Assembly (NCBI RefSeq): GCF_015353075.1
Contig: NZ_CP064191.1
Coordinates: 124,001-188,000, forward strand
DNA from: Rhizobium sp. 007
GTDB lineage: Bacteria; Pseudomonadota; Alphaproteobacteria; Rhizobiales; Rhizobiaceae
Direction of reading: 5' to 3'
Length of the DNA stretch: 64,000 nt
Every line of letters begins with the position of its first letter. The first letter of the stretch is position 1. The notes below the pieces were generated by a model. The model was not told the DNA's origin. It saw only the letters and a program-made list of their open reading frames with translations, and did no database searches. The translations under genes were made by a program, and so were the position numbers. Positions 30,293-40,706 of the stretch are shown piece after piece.

Positions 30293-30916
30293 ATGAAAAC
30301 GCCACTTCCAACCTCAGAACCCCAAATGAATGAGCCGATGGACCAAGCAAGCATAACCGAACTACTCGACCGCGAGGCGATCCGCGACTGCCTCTATCGG
30401 TATTGCCGCGGGATCGACCGGGCGGATGAGGCCGCGCTGCGGAGTGCGTACTGGCCGGATGCGCATGACAATCATGGTGCCTATACCGGCTCGGCCGAGG
30501 GCTTCATCCGACTTGCACTAGGTATCTTCAAGACCGGACCGCGTAATGTCCATCAGATAGCGAATATACTGATCGAATTCTCCGGACCGTCAGAGGCAGC
30601 AGTCGAGAGCTATTTCATGGCGCTGCAACGCGGGCCGGACACGGCCGGTGAGATATGCCAGATGCTCCTGTGCGGCCGCTACTGTGATCTGTTTCACAAG
30701 AGGGAAGGGGAGTGGCGCATCGCCGAACGAACCGTGATCTACGATTGGTTTGAGCAACAGAGCCCACCCGCGCCTCCAGAATGCGAAAGGTTTGGATCGC
30801 GGCAGCCGATTGGAGCGCCTCATCCGAATGATCCAGTTTATGCGCTTTTGAAGTGCATCATACCTTCGAAAAATCACCTGGAGAACCGGACCGGCATCGG
30901 AGGCGAAGGACCATGA
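30293..30916 (+). CDS. SnoaL-like (NTF2-fold) protein
   Basis: A 207-residue protein with the pattern of SnoaL-type polyketide cyclases, dehydratases and ring-hydroxylase small subunits. The N-terminal helix [20 protein letters not shown] is followed by [20 protein letters not shown] and, at the end of the domain, [15 protein letters not shown]. Such proteins bind small hydrophobic ligands and some catalyse dehydration or isomerisation; the conserved Asp and His (about residues 58-62) are present. The start at 30293 follows a GGTGAAGG site; an upstream GTG at 30227 is less likely. It lies in the same unit as the phasin-like gene. Confidence 0.82.
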   Translation: MKTPLPTSEPQMNEPMDQASITELLDREAIRDCLYRYCRGIDRADEAALRSAYWPDAHDNHGAYTGSAEGFIRLALGIFKTGPRNVHQIANILIEFSGPSEAAVESYFMALQRGPDTAGEICQMLLCGRYCDLFHKREGEWRIAERTVIYDWFEQQSPPAPPECERFGSRQPIGAPHPNDPVYALLKCIIPSKNHLENRTGIGGEGP

Positions 30917-31312
30917 TTAATCTGCGACACCCAGCGTTCCCTGCTGCCGACGTCTGCTCGGTGAAGATGCGCTTAAATGGTCGTCTGTTCAGGGTCATGA
31001 CCCCGCCAGCCACCTATTCAGGCATCGAGAGCCCGATGCTGGCGCAGCCACTACGAGATCCCAACGAAGTCTCGCCTCAAATCGAGCCACGCCTTCGCCG
31101 TCAATATATTACCGAGAGGACGGCCCGTGTTTTGCCCTACACGTGCGTCGGTCAGGCGGCGGATCCTGATGAGTAGGATTGGAGAACCGGAAGAAGTGGC
31201 CGACGCTGTTTACTTCTTGGCTTCGTCTGACGCCTCCTACATCAACGGCTCGATCCTCCATGTGGACGGCGGCTTGACCTCTTCCAGCGCGGACGCGCCA
31301 GCAGTGATCTGA
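30913..31312 (+). pseudogene. Remnant of a short-chain dehydrogenase/reductase (C-terminal end)
   Basis: A frame starts at 30913, overlapping the SnoaL-like stop (ATGA), but reads only 87 residues and shows no SDR cofactor site. In another frame, 31172-31312 encodes [20 protein letters not shown] followed by [15 protein letters not shown], which is the typical last 45 residues of an SDR. The Rossmann motif and the YxxxK catalytic site are missing. I read it as a large internal deletion plus frameshift. From memory, NGR234 has an SDR gene (y4vI) at this place. Confidence 0.78.
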
Positions 31313-31714
31313 GATACATGAGTACCGGGAATTGCCGAGGCGACCGGTCGCGCCCGTCAAGCTCCCGCTCACTTGGCTCGCAGCGCGGCCTGATCGAGAC
31401 GGAACGTCTCATTGGATCAGCCCCAGCCTTCCACGAGGCGGCTCACGGTGAATGGCAACAGCGGCTTGCGGGGTCGACTACTCCACCATCAATGAGAACC
31501 GACCCCGCGGCCGCCAAGAAGCTGGGCGCATCATCTGATCTTCCCCACCGCGCACAAGAATGGCTCGAGAACCGAAGGACGGAAAACAACTGTCTAGCGG
31601 AAGGAAGAGACTTAGCCGATCGGCGCCAATGCCGGTCAAAACCACAACCAAACCCAAGGAAAAACCCCAAATGGCGGTGTTTTGCCCCTTGAGTTCTTTT
31701 ATTGGAGAAGATTC
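31313..31714. other. Gap before the LLM monooxygenase gene
   Basis: A plus-strand frame of 124 residues (31318-31692) is present but has low complexity and no family features. It may be further decayed sequence of the SDR region. The last bases carry a GGAG ribosome binding site for the gene at 31715. Confidence 0.4.
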
Positions 31715-32770
31715 ATGGAATTCGCAACATTCATGCTGGCCACTCAGCGCGGTTACCATCAATCGTCCGATAGCGTCATCCGCGACGCCATTGAACAGAC
31801 CATCCTTTCGGAGCAGGCCGGCTTCAATACCGCTTGGTTCGCGGAACATCACTTCAACAATTACAGCCTAGTTCCGTCGCCCTTGATGATGGTCGCTCAT
31901 TGCGCCGGTGTGACCACCACCATTCGCCTCGGCACTGCTGTCTGCGTGCTTCCGCTTTATCAGCCGCAGCGCCTGCTCGCCGAGATCGGCTTCGCCGATG
32001 TGGTTGCAAGCGGCCGCCTCGAGCTCGGTGTTGGCTCAGGGTATCAGCAGTTCGAATTCGAGCGCTTTGGCGTCAACATCGATGAGGCGCCGGCCATATT
32101 TTTGGAATACCTGGACATCTTGCTCAAAGGTCTCAATCAAAATGTCTTCTCGCACAACGGCCACTTCATGCAGCTACCCCCTACGGCGATTTCGGTCCGC
32201 ACCATTCAAAAGCCCGCCCCGCCGATCTGGATCGCAACTGCGTGTACGCGAAGCATGCGCCGAGCTTATCGTGAGGGACATAATCTCTTCGTAACCGCGT
32301 TACACGACGGCTTGGAGATTTTGGGCGCGGTGCGGGGAACCATTCAGAAGGCGGCAGCTTCCGAGGGTAAGAGCCCTAGCGACGCCAAGGTATCGCTGCT
32401 GCGCTGCTGTTACGCCAGCGATGATGGAGCGGAGATCGACCGGTATCTCGACAACGCCCGTTTCCAGCGCCGGCTATCCGAAGCGCTGTATCAGCGTCGC
32501 CAGCAGAGCCAGGATGGCTATATGATGCAGGCAACGCCGACGCAGCAGGATCTGTCTTTCGAGACTATGCTCGACAACCTGCCGATCGGCAGCATAAACC
32601 GAGTTATTGATCGCCTCCTGCAAGAAATCGAAGTCCTGAAGCCGGACCAGATTGCAATTCAGACTCAGTTGGGAGACCTCGATCCGAAGACAATGCTGCG
32701 TCAGATAGAGCTCTGGGGAGAAAAGATCATCCCAGCAATCAACAAATCGCTCGGTCATCTGGAGGTTTGA
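31715..32770 (+). CDS. Luciferase-like (LLM) flavin-dependent monooxygenase (y4vJ-like)
   Basis: A 351-residue member of the bacterial luciferase-like family, which uses reduced FMN or F420 and oxygen to oxidise organic substrates; the substrate is unknown. The start MEFATFMLATQRGYHQ, the AGFNTAWFAEHHFNNYSLVP block (typical AEHHF motif), IRLGTAVCVLPLYQPQRLLA and LELGVGSGYQQFEFERFGV are all standard. The ATG at 31715 follows a TTGGAGAAG site. It ends the accessory run between dctA and nifH and is probably read from the promoter at 29.6 kb. Confidence 0.92.
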   Translation: MEFATFMLATQRGYHQSSDSVIRDAIEQTILSEQAGFNTAWFAEHHFNNYSLVPSPLMMVAHCAGVTTTIRLGTAVCVLPLYQPQRLLAEIGFADVVASGRLELGVGSGYQQFEFERFGVNIDEAPAIFLEYLDILLKGLNQNVFSHNGHFMQLPPTAISVRTIQKPAPPIWIATACTRSMRRAYREGHNLFVTALHDGLEILGAVRGTIQKAAASEGKSPSDAKVSLLRCCYASDDGAEIDRYLDNARFQRRLSEALYQRRQQSQDGYMMQATPTQQDLSFETMLDNLPIGSINRVIDRLLQEIEVLKPDQIAIQTQLGDLDPKTMLRQIELWGEKIIPAINKSLGHLEV

Positions 32771-33446
32771 GGCACTACGGTTCGTATGCTTGATTATTTC
32801 AAGCGCCGCGCATGCGCGATAGGGGCCTCCGCAAACCGACACAATGGCGTTGCGGGCGCACAATGACGCTGGGCATATGGTGTAGCTAACGCCGATGTCA
32901 CAGCGCATGCTGGATTATCGTCAAGAGCCGATGGGAGACAGCGTTATCGGGCGGATGGTCGGGTAATTCGTCGCGTCCGGCTTCGCGCTCGTCTGGGTCG
33001 AATGGTCGATGTACGCGCGGCGAGGTCTCTGCTTGAGCAATCACAACCAATCCAAACTGGCCGTCGGTCCCTGCGACCGGTCACCTGCGCGACCTGAAAA
33101 AAGGACTGTCTCCGCCAATTTCCTGCAATTGTACACTGAAGTACCGGTGACTGTTTAAAAACCTACTCGTCACATCCCAAACACTACCGGACGTAATATC
33201 GTGACGCTTGAAAGGTGAAGCCGCGCGCAATCCGCTATAGCCGTCGAGCTTTCCAGTCCCACTGCCTAAAACCGTGACACCACGGGCCATTGAGGCTCGG
33301 TCTAGCAAATAGGTTTTTCGGAACTGCTGTCTCTGGCATACTACATTTGAACCAAACCGAGCACTTCAATCTGAGAGGGCTTGCGCCGTAGACCAATTTG
33401 TCGCCGTTCTGACGCGACAACCAATTTATGACACCGTCGTCACCTT
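32771..33446. other. Intergenic region before the nifH promoter
   Basis: About 680 bases without a recognised gene. Minus-strand frames at 33081-33308 and 33235-33420 show no family features. Some stretches (for example the ends of the frame at 33081) may be eroded coding DNA, but nothing can be named. Confidence 0.4.
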
Positions 33447-33565
33447 TGTCGGCTCCGCGACACCGCTTTATTTCGTCAGATCGCGTACTCTACCGTCTAA
33501 GTAGCTGGAAAAGCAGCAAATAATTTTCGGTCAGCCCAATCGATCTGCTTGGCATGACTCTTGAA
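33447..33565 (+). promoter_or_regulatory. NifA site and variant sigma-54 promoter of nifHDKENX
   Basis: TGTCGGCTCCGCGACA (33447-33462) is a perfect NifA site. CTTGGCATGACTCTTGAACC (33548-33567) is the promoter; the -24 GG is followed after ten bases by GA instead of GC. Spacing is 103 bases. CGTCTAAGTAGCTGGAAAAG between them matches the other copies of the module. nifH starts about 88 bases downstream. Confidence 0.88.
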
Positions 33566-33640
33566 CCCCTTCTTGCGAGGCGGCGGAAGCTGCCGGCGGG
33601 CATCCACGTCGCGGACAACCGCATTGGTTCAAACAAGTGA

Positions 33641-34546
<906 letters not shown>

Positions 34547-34600
34547 CCGAGGCTGCAGACAAGGGGCACGCAGCTGAACGCCGCGCGCCATTCGACGAAC

Positions 34601-34622
34601 GATGCCTCGTTGCTGAGGCGTC
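34601..34622 (+). other. Stem-loop in the nifH-nifD spacer
   Basis: GATGCCTC, loop GTTGCT, GAGGCGTC form an eight-base stem with one G-T pair. There is no following T run, so it is more likely an mRNA processing or stability element between nifH and nifD than a terminator. Confidence 0.5.
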
Positions 34623-34650
34623 ATCCGAACCTTCAAAGGGGGCAGGCCCA

Positions 34651-36153
34651 ATGAATCTCGACTACGAGAATGACAGTGCTTTCCATGCGCAGCTTATCGA
34701 GGAAGTGCTGTCGCAGTATCCAGACAAGGCGGCTAAGCGCCGCAATAAGCACCTCAGTGTCGCGACGGGCAGAGAGGGAGCCGGCGAGGACGTAAACGCC
34801 GTTTCCGAATGCGACGTAAAGTCGAACATCAAGTCCATTCCGGGCGTGATGACGATCCGCGGCTGCGCCTATGCCGGCTCAAAAGGTGTCGTTTGGGGTC
34901 CGATCAAGGATATGGTCCACATCTCGCATGGTCCGGTTGGCTGTGGTCAATATTCCTGGTCACAGCGCCGCAACTACTACGTCGGGCTGACAGGCATCGA
35001 CACCTTCGTGACGATGCAGTTCACCTCCGACTTCCAGGAGAAGGACATCGTTTTCGGTGGCGACAAAAAGCTGGAAAAGGTCATCGACGAGATCGAGGAA
35101 CTGTTTCCACTCAATAACGGCGTTACCTTGCAGTCCGAATGCCCGATCGGTCTGATTGGCGACGACATCGAGGCTGTATCCCGAAAGAAGGCCAAGGAGC
35201 ACGATAAAACGATTGTGCCCGTGCGCTGCGAGGGCTTTCGTGGTGTGTCGCAATCGCTCGGCCACCACATCGCCAACGATGCGATCCGCGATTGGGTCTT
35301 CGACAAGAAGGACGTGGAATTCGAGTCCGGTCCCTACGACGTTAATGTGATAGGCGACTACAACATCGGCGGCGATGCCTGGGCCTCGCGCATCCTGCTT
35401 GAGGAGATCGGGCTGCGCGTGGTCGGCAACTGGTCTGGGGACGCAACGCTCGCAGAAGTAGAGCGTGCGCCGAAGGCCAAGCTCAACCTCATCCACTGCT
35501 ACCGGTCGATGAATTACATCTGTCGGCACATGGAGGAAACGTACGGCATCCCCTGGATGGAGTACAATTTTTTCGGCCCATCCCAGATCGAAGCCTCTTT
35601 ACGCAACATAGCCAAGCATTTCGGACCAGACATCGAGGGCAAGACCGAGAAGGTCATCGCCAAGTACAAGCCCTTCGTCGAGGCTGTGACCAACAAGTAC
35701 CGGCCTCGCCTCGAGGGCAAGAGGGTGATGCTTTACGTCGGCGGATTGCGCCCCCGTCACGTCATCACGGCCTACGAGGACCTCGGCATGGAGATCGTCG
35801 GCACCGGCTACGAATTCGCCCACAGCGACGACTATCAGCGCACCGGTCATTACATCAAGAAAGGCACGCTGATCTACGACGATGTGACCGGTTACGAACT
35901 GGAGAAGTTTATCGAGGGGATTCGGCCCGATCTCGTCGGCTCCGGCATCAAAGAGAAATACCCGGTACAGAAGATGGGCATCCCGTTCCGTCAGATGCAC
36001 TCTTGGGATTATTCCGGCCCGTATCACGGCTATGACGGTTTCGCCATTTTCGCCCGCGACATGGATCTGGCCATCAACAATCCGGTCTGGGGCCTCTACG
36101 ACGCGCCCTGGAAAAAAAAGACGGCGCCCGCGGCGGCAGTTGCAGCCGAATGA
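34651..36153 (+). CDS. nifD: NifD, nitrogenase MoFe protein alpha chain
   Basis: The 500-residue alpha subunit of dinitrogenase, carrying the FeMo cofactor. P-cluster cysteines appear in [20 protein letters not shown] and [11 protein letters not shown], with a third in [13 protein letters not shown]. The cofactor ligands are in the region [11 protein letters not shown] onward, and the C-terminal histidine lies in the [20 protein letters not shown] stretch. Length and start (GGGGGCAGGCCC site) are normal. Operon nifHDKENX. Confidence 0.98.
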   Translation: MNLDYENDSAFHAQLIEEVLSQYPDKAAKRRNKHLSVATGREGAGEDVNAVSECDVKSNIKSIPGVMTIRGCAYAGSKGVVWGPIKDMVHISHGPVGCGQYSWSQRRNYYVGLTGIDTFVTMQFTSDFQEKDIVFGGDKKLEKVIDEIEELFPLNNGVTLQSECPIGLIGDDIEAVSRKKAKEHDKTIVPVRCEGFRGVSQSLGHHIANDAIRDWVFDKKDVEFESGPYDVNVIGDYNIGGDAWASRILLEEIGLRVVGNWSGDATLAEVERAPKAKLNLIHCYRSMNYICRHMEETYGIPWMEYNFFGPSQIEASLRNIAKHFGPDIEGKTEKVIAKYKPFVEAVTNKYRPRLEGKRVMLYVGGLRPRHVITAYEDLGMEIVGTGYEFAHSDDYQRTGHYIKKGTLIYDDVTGYELEKFIEGIRPDLVGSGIKEKYPVQKMGIPFRQMHSWDYSGPYHGYDGFAIFARDMDLAINNPVWGLYDAPWKKKTAPAAAVAAE

Positions 36154-36159
36154 GTCAAT

Positions 36160-36186
36160 GTCTCGCGGACAAGGACCGCGGGAGAC
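36160..36186 (+). other. Stem-loop in the nifD-nifK spacer
   Basis: GTCTCGCGG, loop ACAAGGA, CCGCGGGAGAC pair over nine bases with a small bulge. There is no T run, so an mRNA processing or stabilising role is more likely than termination. Confidence 0.5.
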
Positions 36187-36250
36187 CTGAAACGTCTCAA
36201 AGGTCTCTGTGCCGCCGTAAGTCGCGGCCAGATGGAAAGAGGTGACCACT

Positions 36251-37792
36251 ATGCCGCAATCGGCCGACAAAGTTCTCGACCATGCTCCCCTGTTCCGCGA
36301 GCCGGAATACAGGCAAATGTTTACCGAGAAGAAGCTAAACTTCGAATGTCCACACCCGGATCAGATCGTTACTGATCAACGCGAATTCACCAAGAGCTGG
36401 GCATATCGCGCAAAAAACCTGGCCCGCGAAGCGCTTGTCGTGAACCCCGCCAAGGCATGCCAGCCGCTCGGAGCGGTTTTCGCAGCGGCTGGATTTGAGC
36501 GGACGATGTCGTTTGTCCATGGCAGTCAGGGTTGCGTTGCCTATTACCGATCGCACCTGTCGCGACATTTCAAGGAACCGTCATCCGCGGTATCGTCGTC
36601 CATGACAGAAGACGCGGCTGTATTTGGCGGCTTGAAGAATATGGTCGACGGGCTCGCCAATACCTATAAGCTCTACGACCCGAAGATGATCGCGGTCTCG
36701 ACCACCTGTATGGCAGAGGTCATCGGCGACGACCTGCACGGCTTTATTGAAAACGCCAAGAACGAAGGTTCCGTCCCGCGTGACTTCGACGTGCCCTTCG
36801 CCCACACGCCGGCCTTCGTCGGCAGCCATGTCGATGGGTACGATAGCATGGTGAAAGGGGTGCTGGAGCATTTCTGGAAGGGCACGAAGCGCACCGAAGT
36901 CGCTGCTTGCGTAAACATCATTCCTGGCTTCGATGGGTTCTGCGTTGGCAACAATCGCGAGTTGAAACGCCTGCTCAACCTGATGCGGGTAACCTACGTG
37001 TTCATCCAGGACGCCGCCGACCAGTTCGATACGCCTTCCGACGGTGAGTTTCGCATGTATGACGGAGGCACCAAGATCGAGGACGTGAAGGCGGCGCTGA
37101 ATGCTGAGGCAACAGTGTCGCTGCAGCACTACAATACTCGCAAGACGCTGGAATATTGCAAAGAGGTTGGACAGGCGACGGCCTCATTCCACTATCCGCT
37201 CGGCGTCAAGGCGACCGACGAATTCCTGATGAAAATTTCGGAGATTTCCAGGAGGGAAATCCCCGAGCCAATCCGGTTGGAGCGTGGCCGACTGGTCGAC
37301 GCAATGGCAGACAGCCAGTCCTGGCTGCACGGCAAGAAATACGCGATCTACGGCGACCCGGACTTCGTCTACGCCATGGCGAGCTTCATCATGGAGACCG
37401 GTGGCGAGCCAACGCATTGCCTCGCCACCAACGGCACCCCAGCCTGGGAAGCCGAGATGAAGGAACTGTTCGTATCTTCGCCCTTCGGCAAGGATGCACA
37501 GGTGTGGGCCGGCAAGGATCTCTGGGCAATGCGATCACTTCTGTTCACCGAGCCGGTGGACCTGCTGATCGGCAATTCCTATGGCAAGTATCTTGAGCGT
37601 GACACCGGCACGCCACTGATCCGACTGACGTTTCCGATCTTCGACCGGCACCATCACCATCGGTTTCCCCTCATGGGCTACCAAGGCGGGCTGCATGTCT
37701 TGACGACCATCCTCGACAAGATCTTTGACAAGCTCGATCGCGAGACGATGCAGCCGGGTGTGACGGACTACTCTTATGACCTCACTCGCTAA
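36251..37792 (+). CDS. nifK: NifK, nitrogenase MoFe protein beta chain
   Basis: The 513-residue beta subunit of dinitrogenase, sharing the P-cluster with NifD. The cluster cysteines are in [37 protein letters not shown] and [13 protein letters not shown]. The N-terminus [20 protein letters not shown] is typical; the ATG at 36251 follows an AGAGGTGA site. Intact and full-length. Confidence 0.98.
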   Translation: MPQSADKVLDHAPLFREPEYRQMFTEKKLNFECPHPDQIVTDQREFTKSWAYRAKNLAREALVVNPAKACQPLGAVFAAAGFERTMSFVHGSQGCVAYYRSHLSRHFKEPSSAVSSSMTEDAAVFGGLKNMVDGLANTYKLYDPKMIAVSTTCMAEVIGDDLHGFIENAKNEGSVPRDFDVPFAHTPAFVGSHVDGYDSMVKGVLEHFWKGTKRTEVAACVNIIPGFDGFCVGNNRELKRLLNLMRVTYVFIQDAADQFDTPSDGEFRMYDGGTKIEDVKAALNAEATVSLQHYNTRKTLEYCKEVGQATASFHYPLGVKATDEFLMKISEISRREIPEPIRLERGRLVDAMADSQSWLHGKKYAIYGDPDFVYAMASFIMETGGEPTHCLATNGTPAWEAEMKELFVSSPFGKDAQVWAGKDLWAMRSLLFTEPVDLLIGNSYGKYLERDTGTPLIRLTFPIFDRHHHHRFPLMGYQGGLHVLTTILDKIFDKLDRETMQPGVTDYSYDLTR

Positions 37793-37799
37793 GAGCGGC

Positions 37800-37817
37800 G
37801 GCCGGCCTAGGCCGGCC
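37800..37817 (+). other. Perfect palindrome just after nifK
   Basis: GGCCGGCCTAGGCCGGCC starts eight bases after the nifK stop, inside the 55-base spacer before nifE. As RNA it would fold into a very stable hairpin without a T run, so it could protect the upstream mRNA or reduce read-through into nifEN. Confidence 0.55.
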
Positions 37818-37847
37818 GTCTCTCCGCCGAACTTGAAGGCCAGCGCA

Positions 37848-39314
37848 ATGCCCTCGCTCGACGTCAAAATCCAAGAAGCCTTCGACGAGCCTGCCTGCGC
37901 GAGAAATCGCAGCAAGGAGCCCAAGGCGCGCAAAAAGGGCTGTTCGAAGCCGTTGACCCCAGGAGCTGCAGCCGGCGGCTGCGCTTTCGACGGCGCCAAA
38001 GTCGTGCTGCAGCCGATCACCGACGTCGCGCATCTAATTCACGCGCCGCTCGCCTGCGAAGGCAATTCCTGGGACAATCGCGGCGCTGCGTCGTCAGGTT
38101 CCATGCTTTGGCGCACAAGCTTCACCACGGACCTTACGGAACTCGACATAGTGATGGGGCGCAGCGAGCGGAAGCTCTTCAAAGCGATCCGCGAGATCAA
38201 GGAGGGATATGCGCCGGCGGCAATCTTCGTCTATGCAACCTGCGTTACGGCGATGATCGGTGACGACATCGAGGCGGTTTGCAAGCGCGCGGCGGAAATG
38301 TTCGCCATACCCGTGGTGCCGGTCAATGCGCCGGGCTTCGTCGGTTCGAAGAACCTCGGCAACAAGCTCGCCGGCGAGGCGTTACTCGACCATGTCATAG
38401 GCACGGTGGAGCCCGATGACGCAGGCCCTCACGACATCAATATCCTTGGCGAATTCAACCTTTCCGGCGAATTCTGGCTAGTGAAGCCGCTCTTGGATAG
38501 GCTTGGTATCCGTGTCCGCGCCTGCATTCCAGGCGACGCACACTATGTGCAGGTTGCCTCGGCCCACCGCGCACGTGCAGCTATGATGGTGTGCTCGACC
38601 GCTCTCATCAATCTCGCTCGCAAGATGGAGGAGCGCTGGGACATCCCCTTTTTCGAAGGCTCCTTTTACGGCATTTCTTCCACCTCGGAAGCGCTCCGGC
38701 GGATCGCTGAACTGCTCGTAAAGAAAGGTGCCGACTCCGAGCTTCTCAATCGCACGGAAGCGCTTGTTGCGGAAGAAGAGGAAAGGGCATGGAAGAGGCT
38801 GGAAGTCTACCGGCCTCGACTTCAGGGCAAGCGCGTGCTTCTCAACACCGGAGGTGTGAAATCCTGGTCGGTCGTCCATGCGCTGATGGAGATCGGCATG
38901 GAGATCGTCGGCACATCGGTCAAGAAATCGACGGTCGATGATAAAGAGCGAATCAAGCAGATTCTGAAGGACGAAAACCACCTGTACGAGTCGATGGCAC
39001 CGCGCGAGCTCTACTCGATTTTAACCGAGCACAAGGCTGACATCATGCTGTCTGGCGGTCGCACCCAGTTTATCGCACTGAAGGCGAAAATGCCTTGGCT
39101 CGACATCAATCAGGAGCGCCATCACGCTTACGCCGGCTATGACGGCATGGTGCAACTCGCACGCCAGATCGACCTGGCAATCCACAACCCGATCTGGGCG
39201 CAGGTGCGCGAACCCGCGCCATGGGAGCAGGCACTGCCTGCGGAGGAGAGGTTGGGAGAAGGAAGAGCAAGCGCGTTGAATTCGAACGGCGAGACCGCCG
39301 GTGATGACTGTTGA
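37848..39314 (+). CDS. nifE: NifE, FeMo-cofactor scaffold alpha subunit
   Basis: A 488-residue NifD relative that with NifN forms the scaffold on which NifB-co matures to FeMo-co. It has KGCSKPLTPGAAAGGCAFDG at the N-terminus, HAPLACEGNSWDNRG, and the [15 protein letters not shown] block. The start at 37848 (MPSLDVKIQEAFDEPAC) fits the family; the frame is open upstream to 37776 inside nifK and the palindrome. Followed by nifN after nine bases. Confidence 0.96.
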   Translation: MPSLDVKIQEAFDEPACARNRSKEPKARKKGCSKPLTPGAAAGGCAFDGAKVVLQPITDVAHLIHAPLACEGNSWDNRGAASSGSMLWRTSFTTDLTELDIVMGRSERKLFKAIREIKEGYAPAAIFVYATCVTAMIGDDIEAVCKRAAEMFAIPVVPVNAPGFVGSKNLGNKLAGEALLDHVIGTVEPDDAGPHDINILGEFNLSGEFWLVKPLLDRLGIRVRACIPGDAHYVQVASAHRARAAMMVCSTALINLARKMEERWDIPFFEGSFYGISSTSEALRRIAELLVKKGADSELLNRTEALVAEEEERAWKRLEVYRPRLQGKRVLLNTGGVKSWSVVHALMEIGMEIVGTSVKKSTVDDKERIKQILKDENHLYESMAPRELYSILTEHKADIMLSGGRTQFIALKAKMPWLDINQERHHAYAGYDGMVQLARQIDLAIHNPIWAQVREPAPWEQALPAEERLGEGRASALNSNGETAGDDC

Positions 39315-39323
39315 GGTACTATT

Positions 39324-40706
39324 ATGGCCCACATTCTCCTCCAAACTAAATCGGCGGCGATTAATCCTCTGAAATCGTCGCAGCCGCTGGGCGCTGCCTT
39401 CGCCTTTCTCGGCATCGACGGCGCAATACCACTGTTCCACGGCAGCCAGGGGTGTACCAGCTTTGCGCTGGTGCTGCTCGGGAGGCATTTCAAGGAAACG
39501 ATCCCGCTGCAGACGACGGCGATGGACGAAATCGCGACGATCATCGGCGGCGCGGATCGCCTCGAACAGGCGATTTTCAATCTCAAGGCCCGCACAAGGC
39601 CCCGGCTGATCGGGATCTGCACGACGGCACTGGTCGAGACCCGCGACGAAGACGTCGCTGGGGACCTCGCCAACATCAAACGCAAGCGGGCGACAGAGCT
39701 CACAGGTACGGAAGTGGTACTCGCCAGCACGCCGGACTTTGACGGTGCGATAGAGGAGGGTTGGTCCAAAGCTGTTACCGCTATGATCGAAGGGATTACG
39801 CGGCCTGGGACGCAGAAACGCGACCCGACGAAGGTCGTGATCTTGCCCGGCTGGAACATAACAGTCGCCGACATAGAGCATCTGCGCGAGACGGCCGAGA
39901 GCTTCGGGCTCACACCGGTAATCCTGCCAGAGGTGTCGGGCGCGCTCGATGGCACCGTCCCCGACCACTGGGTCCCGACCACGTATGGCGGCACGAAAGT
40001 AGAGGACATTCGCGATCTCGGTGCGGCGATACAGTGCATCGCCATCGGCGAGCAGATGCGGCGACCGGCTGAAGCGTTGCGACGGCTAACCGGCGTACCG
40101 TACGTGCTGTTCGAGTCGCTCACAGGCCTAAGGAACGCGGACCGGTTTATCTGGCTGCTTACAGCAATGTCGCGCGAACAAGCGCCGGCCAATGTCCGTC
40201 GCAGCCGCATGCAGTTGCAGGACGCCATGCTCGACGGACATTTCCATCTTGCCGGCAAGCAGGTCGCAATCGCCTCCGAGCCGGATCAACTCTTTCAGTT
40301 CGCAGACTTTTTCACTGGCATGGGTGCGGAAATTACAGCCGCCGTCACCACGACCGGGACTTCAAAGACACTTCAAATAGTGCCGGCGGGCACGGTCCAG
40401 GTCGGCGATCTCGGTGACCTGGAACGTCTCGCCGCGGGGGCCGATCTTCTCGTCACGCACTCGCACGGCCGGCAAGCTGCAGAGCGCCTCGGCATTCCGC
40501 TGATGCGTGTTGGTTTCCCTGTCTTCGACCGCCTAGGCAGCCAGCACAAGCTTACAATCCTGTATCAGGGGACGCGCGACATGATCTACGAGGTTGTCAA
40601 CATCGTTCAGGCTAACCAGCACCCGCCGACGCCGGGCGCACTTGATCCAACCTGTAGCCGGGAAATGCAAAATGAGCTCAACTCGTCGTCTCTCGCTCGT
40701 CAATGA
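39324..40706 (+). CDS. nifN: NifN, FeMo-cofactor scaffold beta subunit
   Basis: A 460-residue NifK relative, partner of NifE. SQPLGAAFAFLGIDGAIPLF, HGSQGCTSFALVLLGRHFKE and ICTTALVETRDEDVAGDL are the usual family blocks. It overlaps nifX by 35 bases. Normal length. Confidence 0.96.
   Translation: MAHILLQTKSAAINPLKSSQPLGAAFAFLGIDGAIPLFHGSQGCTSFALVLLGRHFKETIPLQTTAMDEIATIIGGADRLEQAIFNLKARTRPRLIGICTTALVETRDEDVAGDLANIKRKRATELTGTEVVLASTPDFDGAIEEGWSKAVTAMIEGITRPGTQKRDPTKVVILPGWNITVADIEHLRETAESFGLTPVILPEVSGALDGTVPDHWVPTTYGGTKVEDIRDLGAAIQCIAIGEQMRRPAEALRRLTGVPYVLFESLTGLRNADRFIWLLTAMSREQAPANVRRSRMQLQDAMLDGHFHLAGKQVAIASEPDQLFQFADFFTGMGAEITAAVTTTGTSKTLQIVPAGTVQVGDLGDLERLAAGADLLVTHSHGRQAAERLGIPLMRVGFPVFDRLGSQHKLTILYQGTRDMIYEVVNIVQANQHPPTPGALDPTCSREMQNELNSSSLARQ

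Noticed and set aside
39021..40258. Long minus-strand frames opposite nifE and nifN
   Set aside because: They are antisense frames of well-defined nif genes, without ribosome binding sites or motifs.
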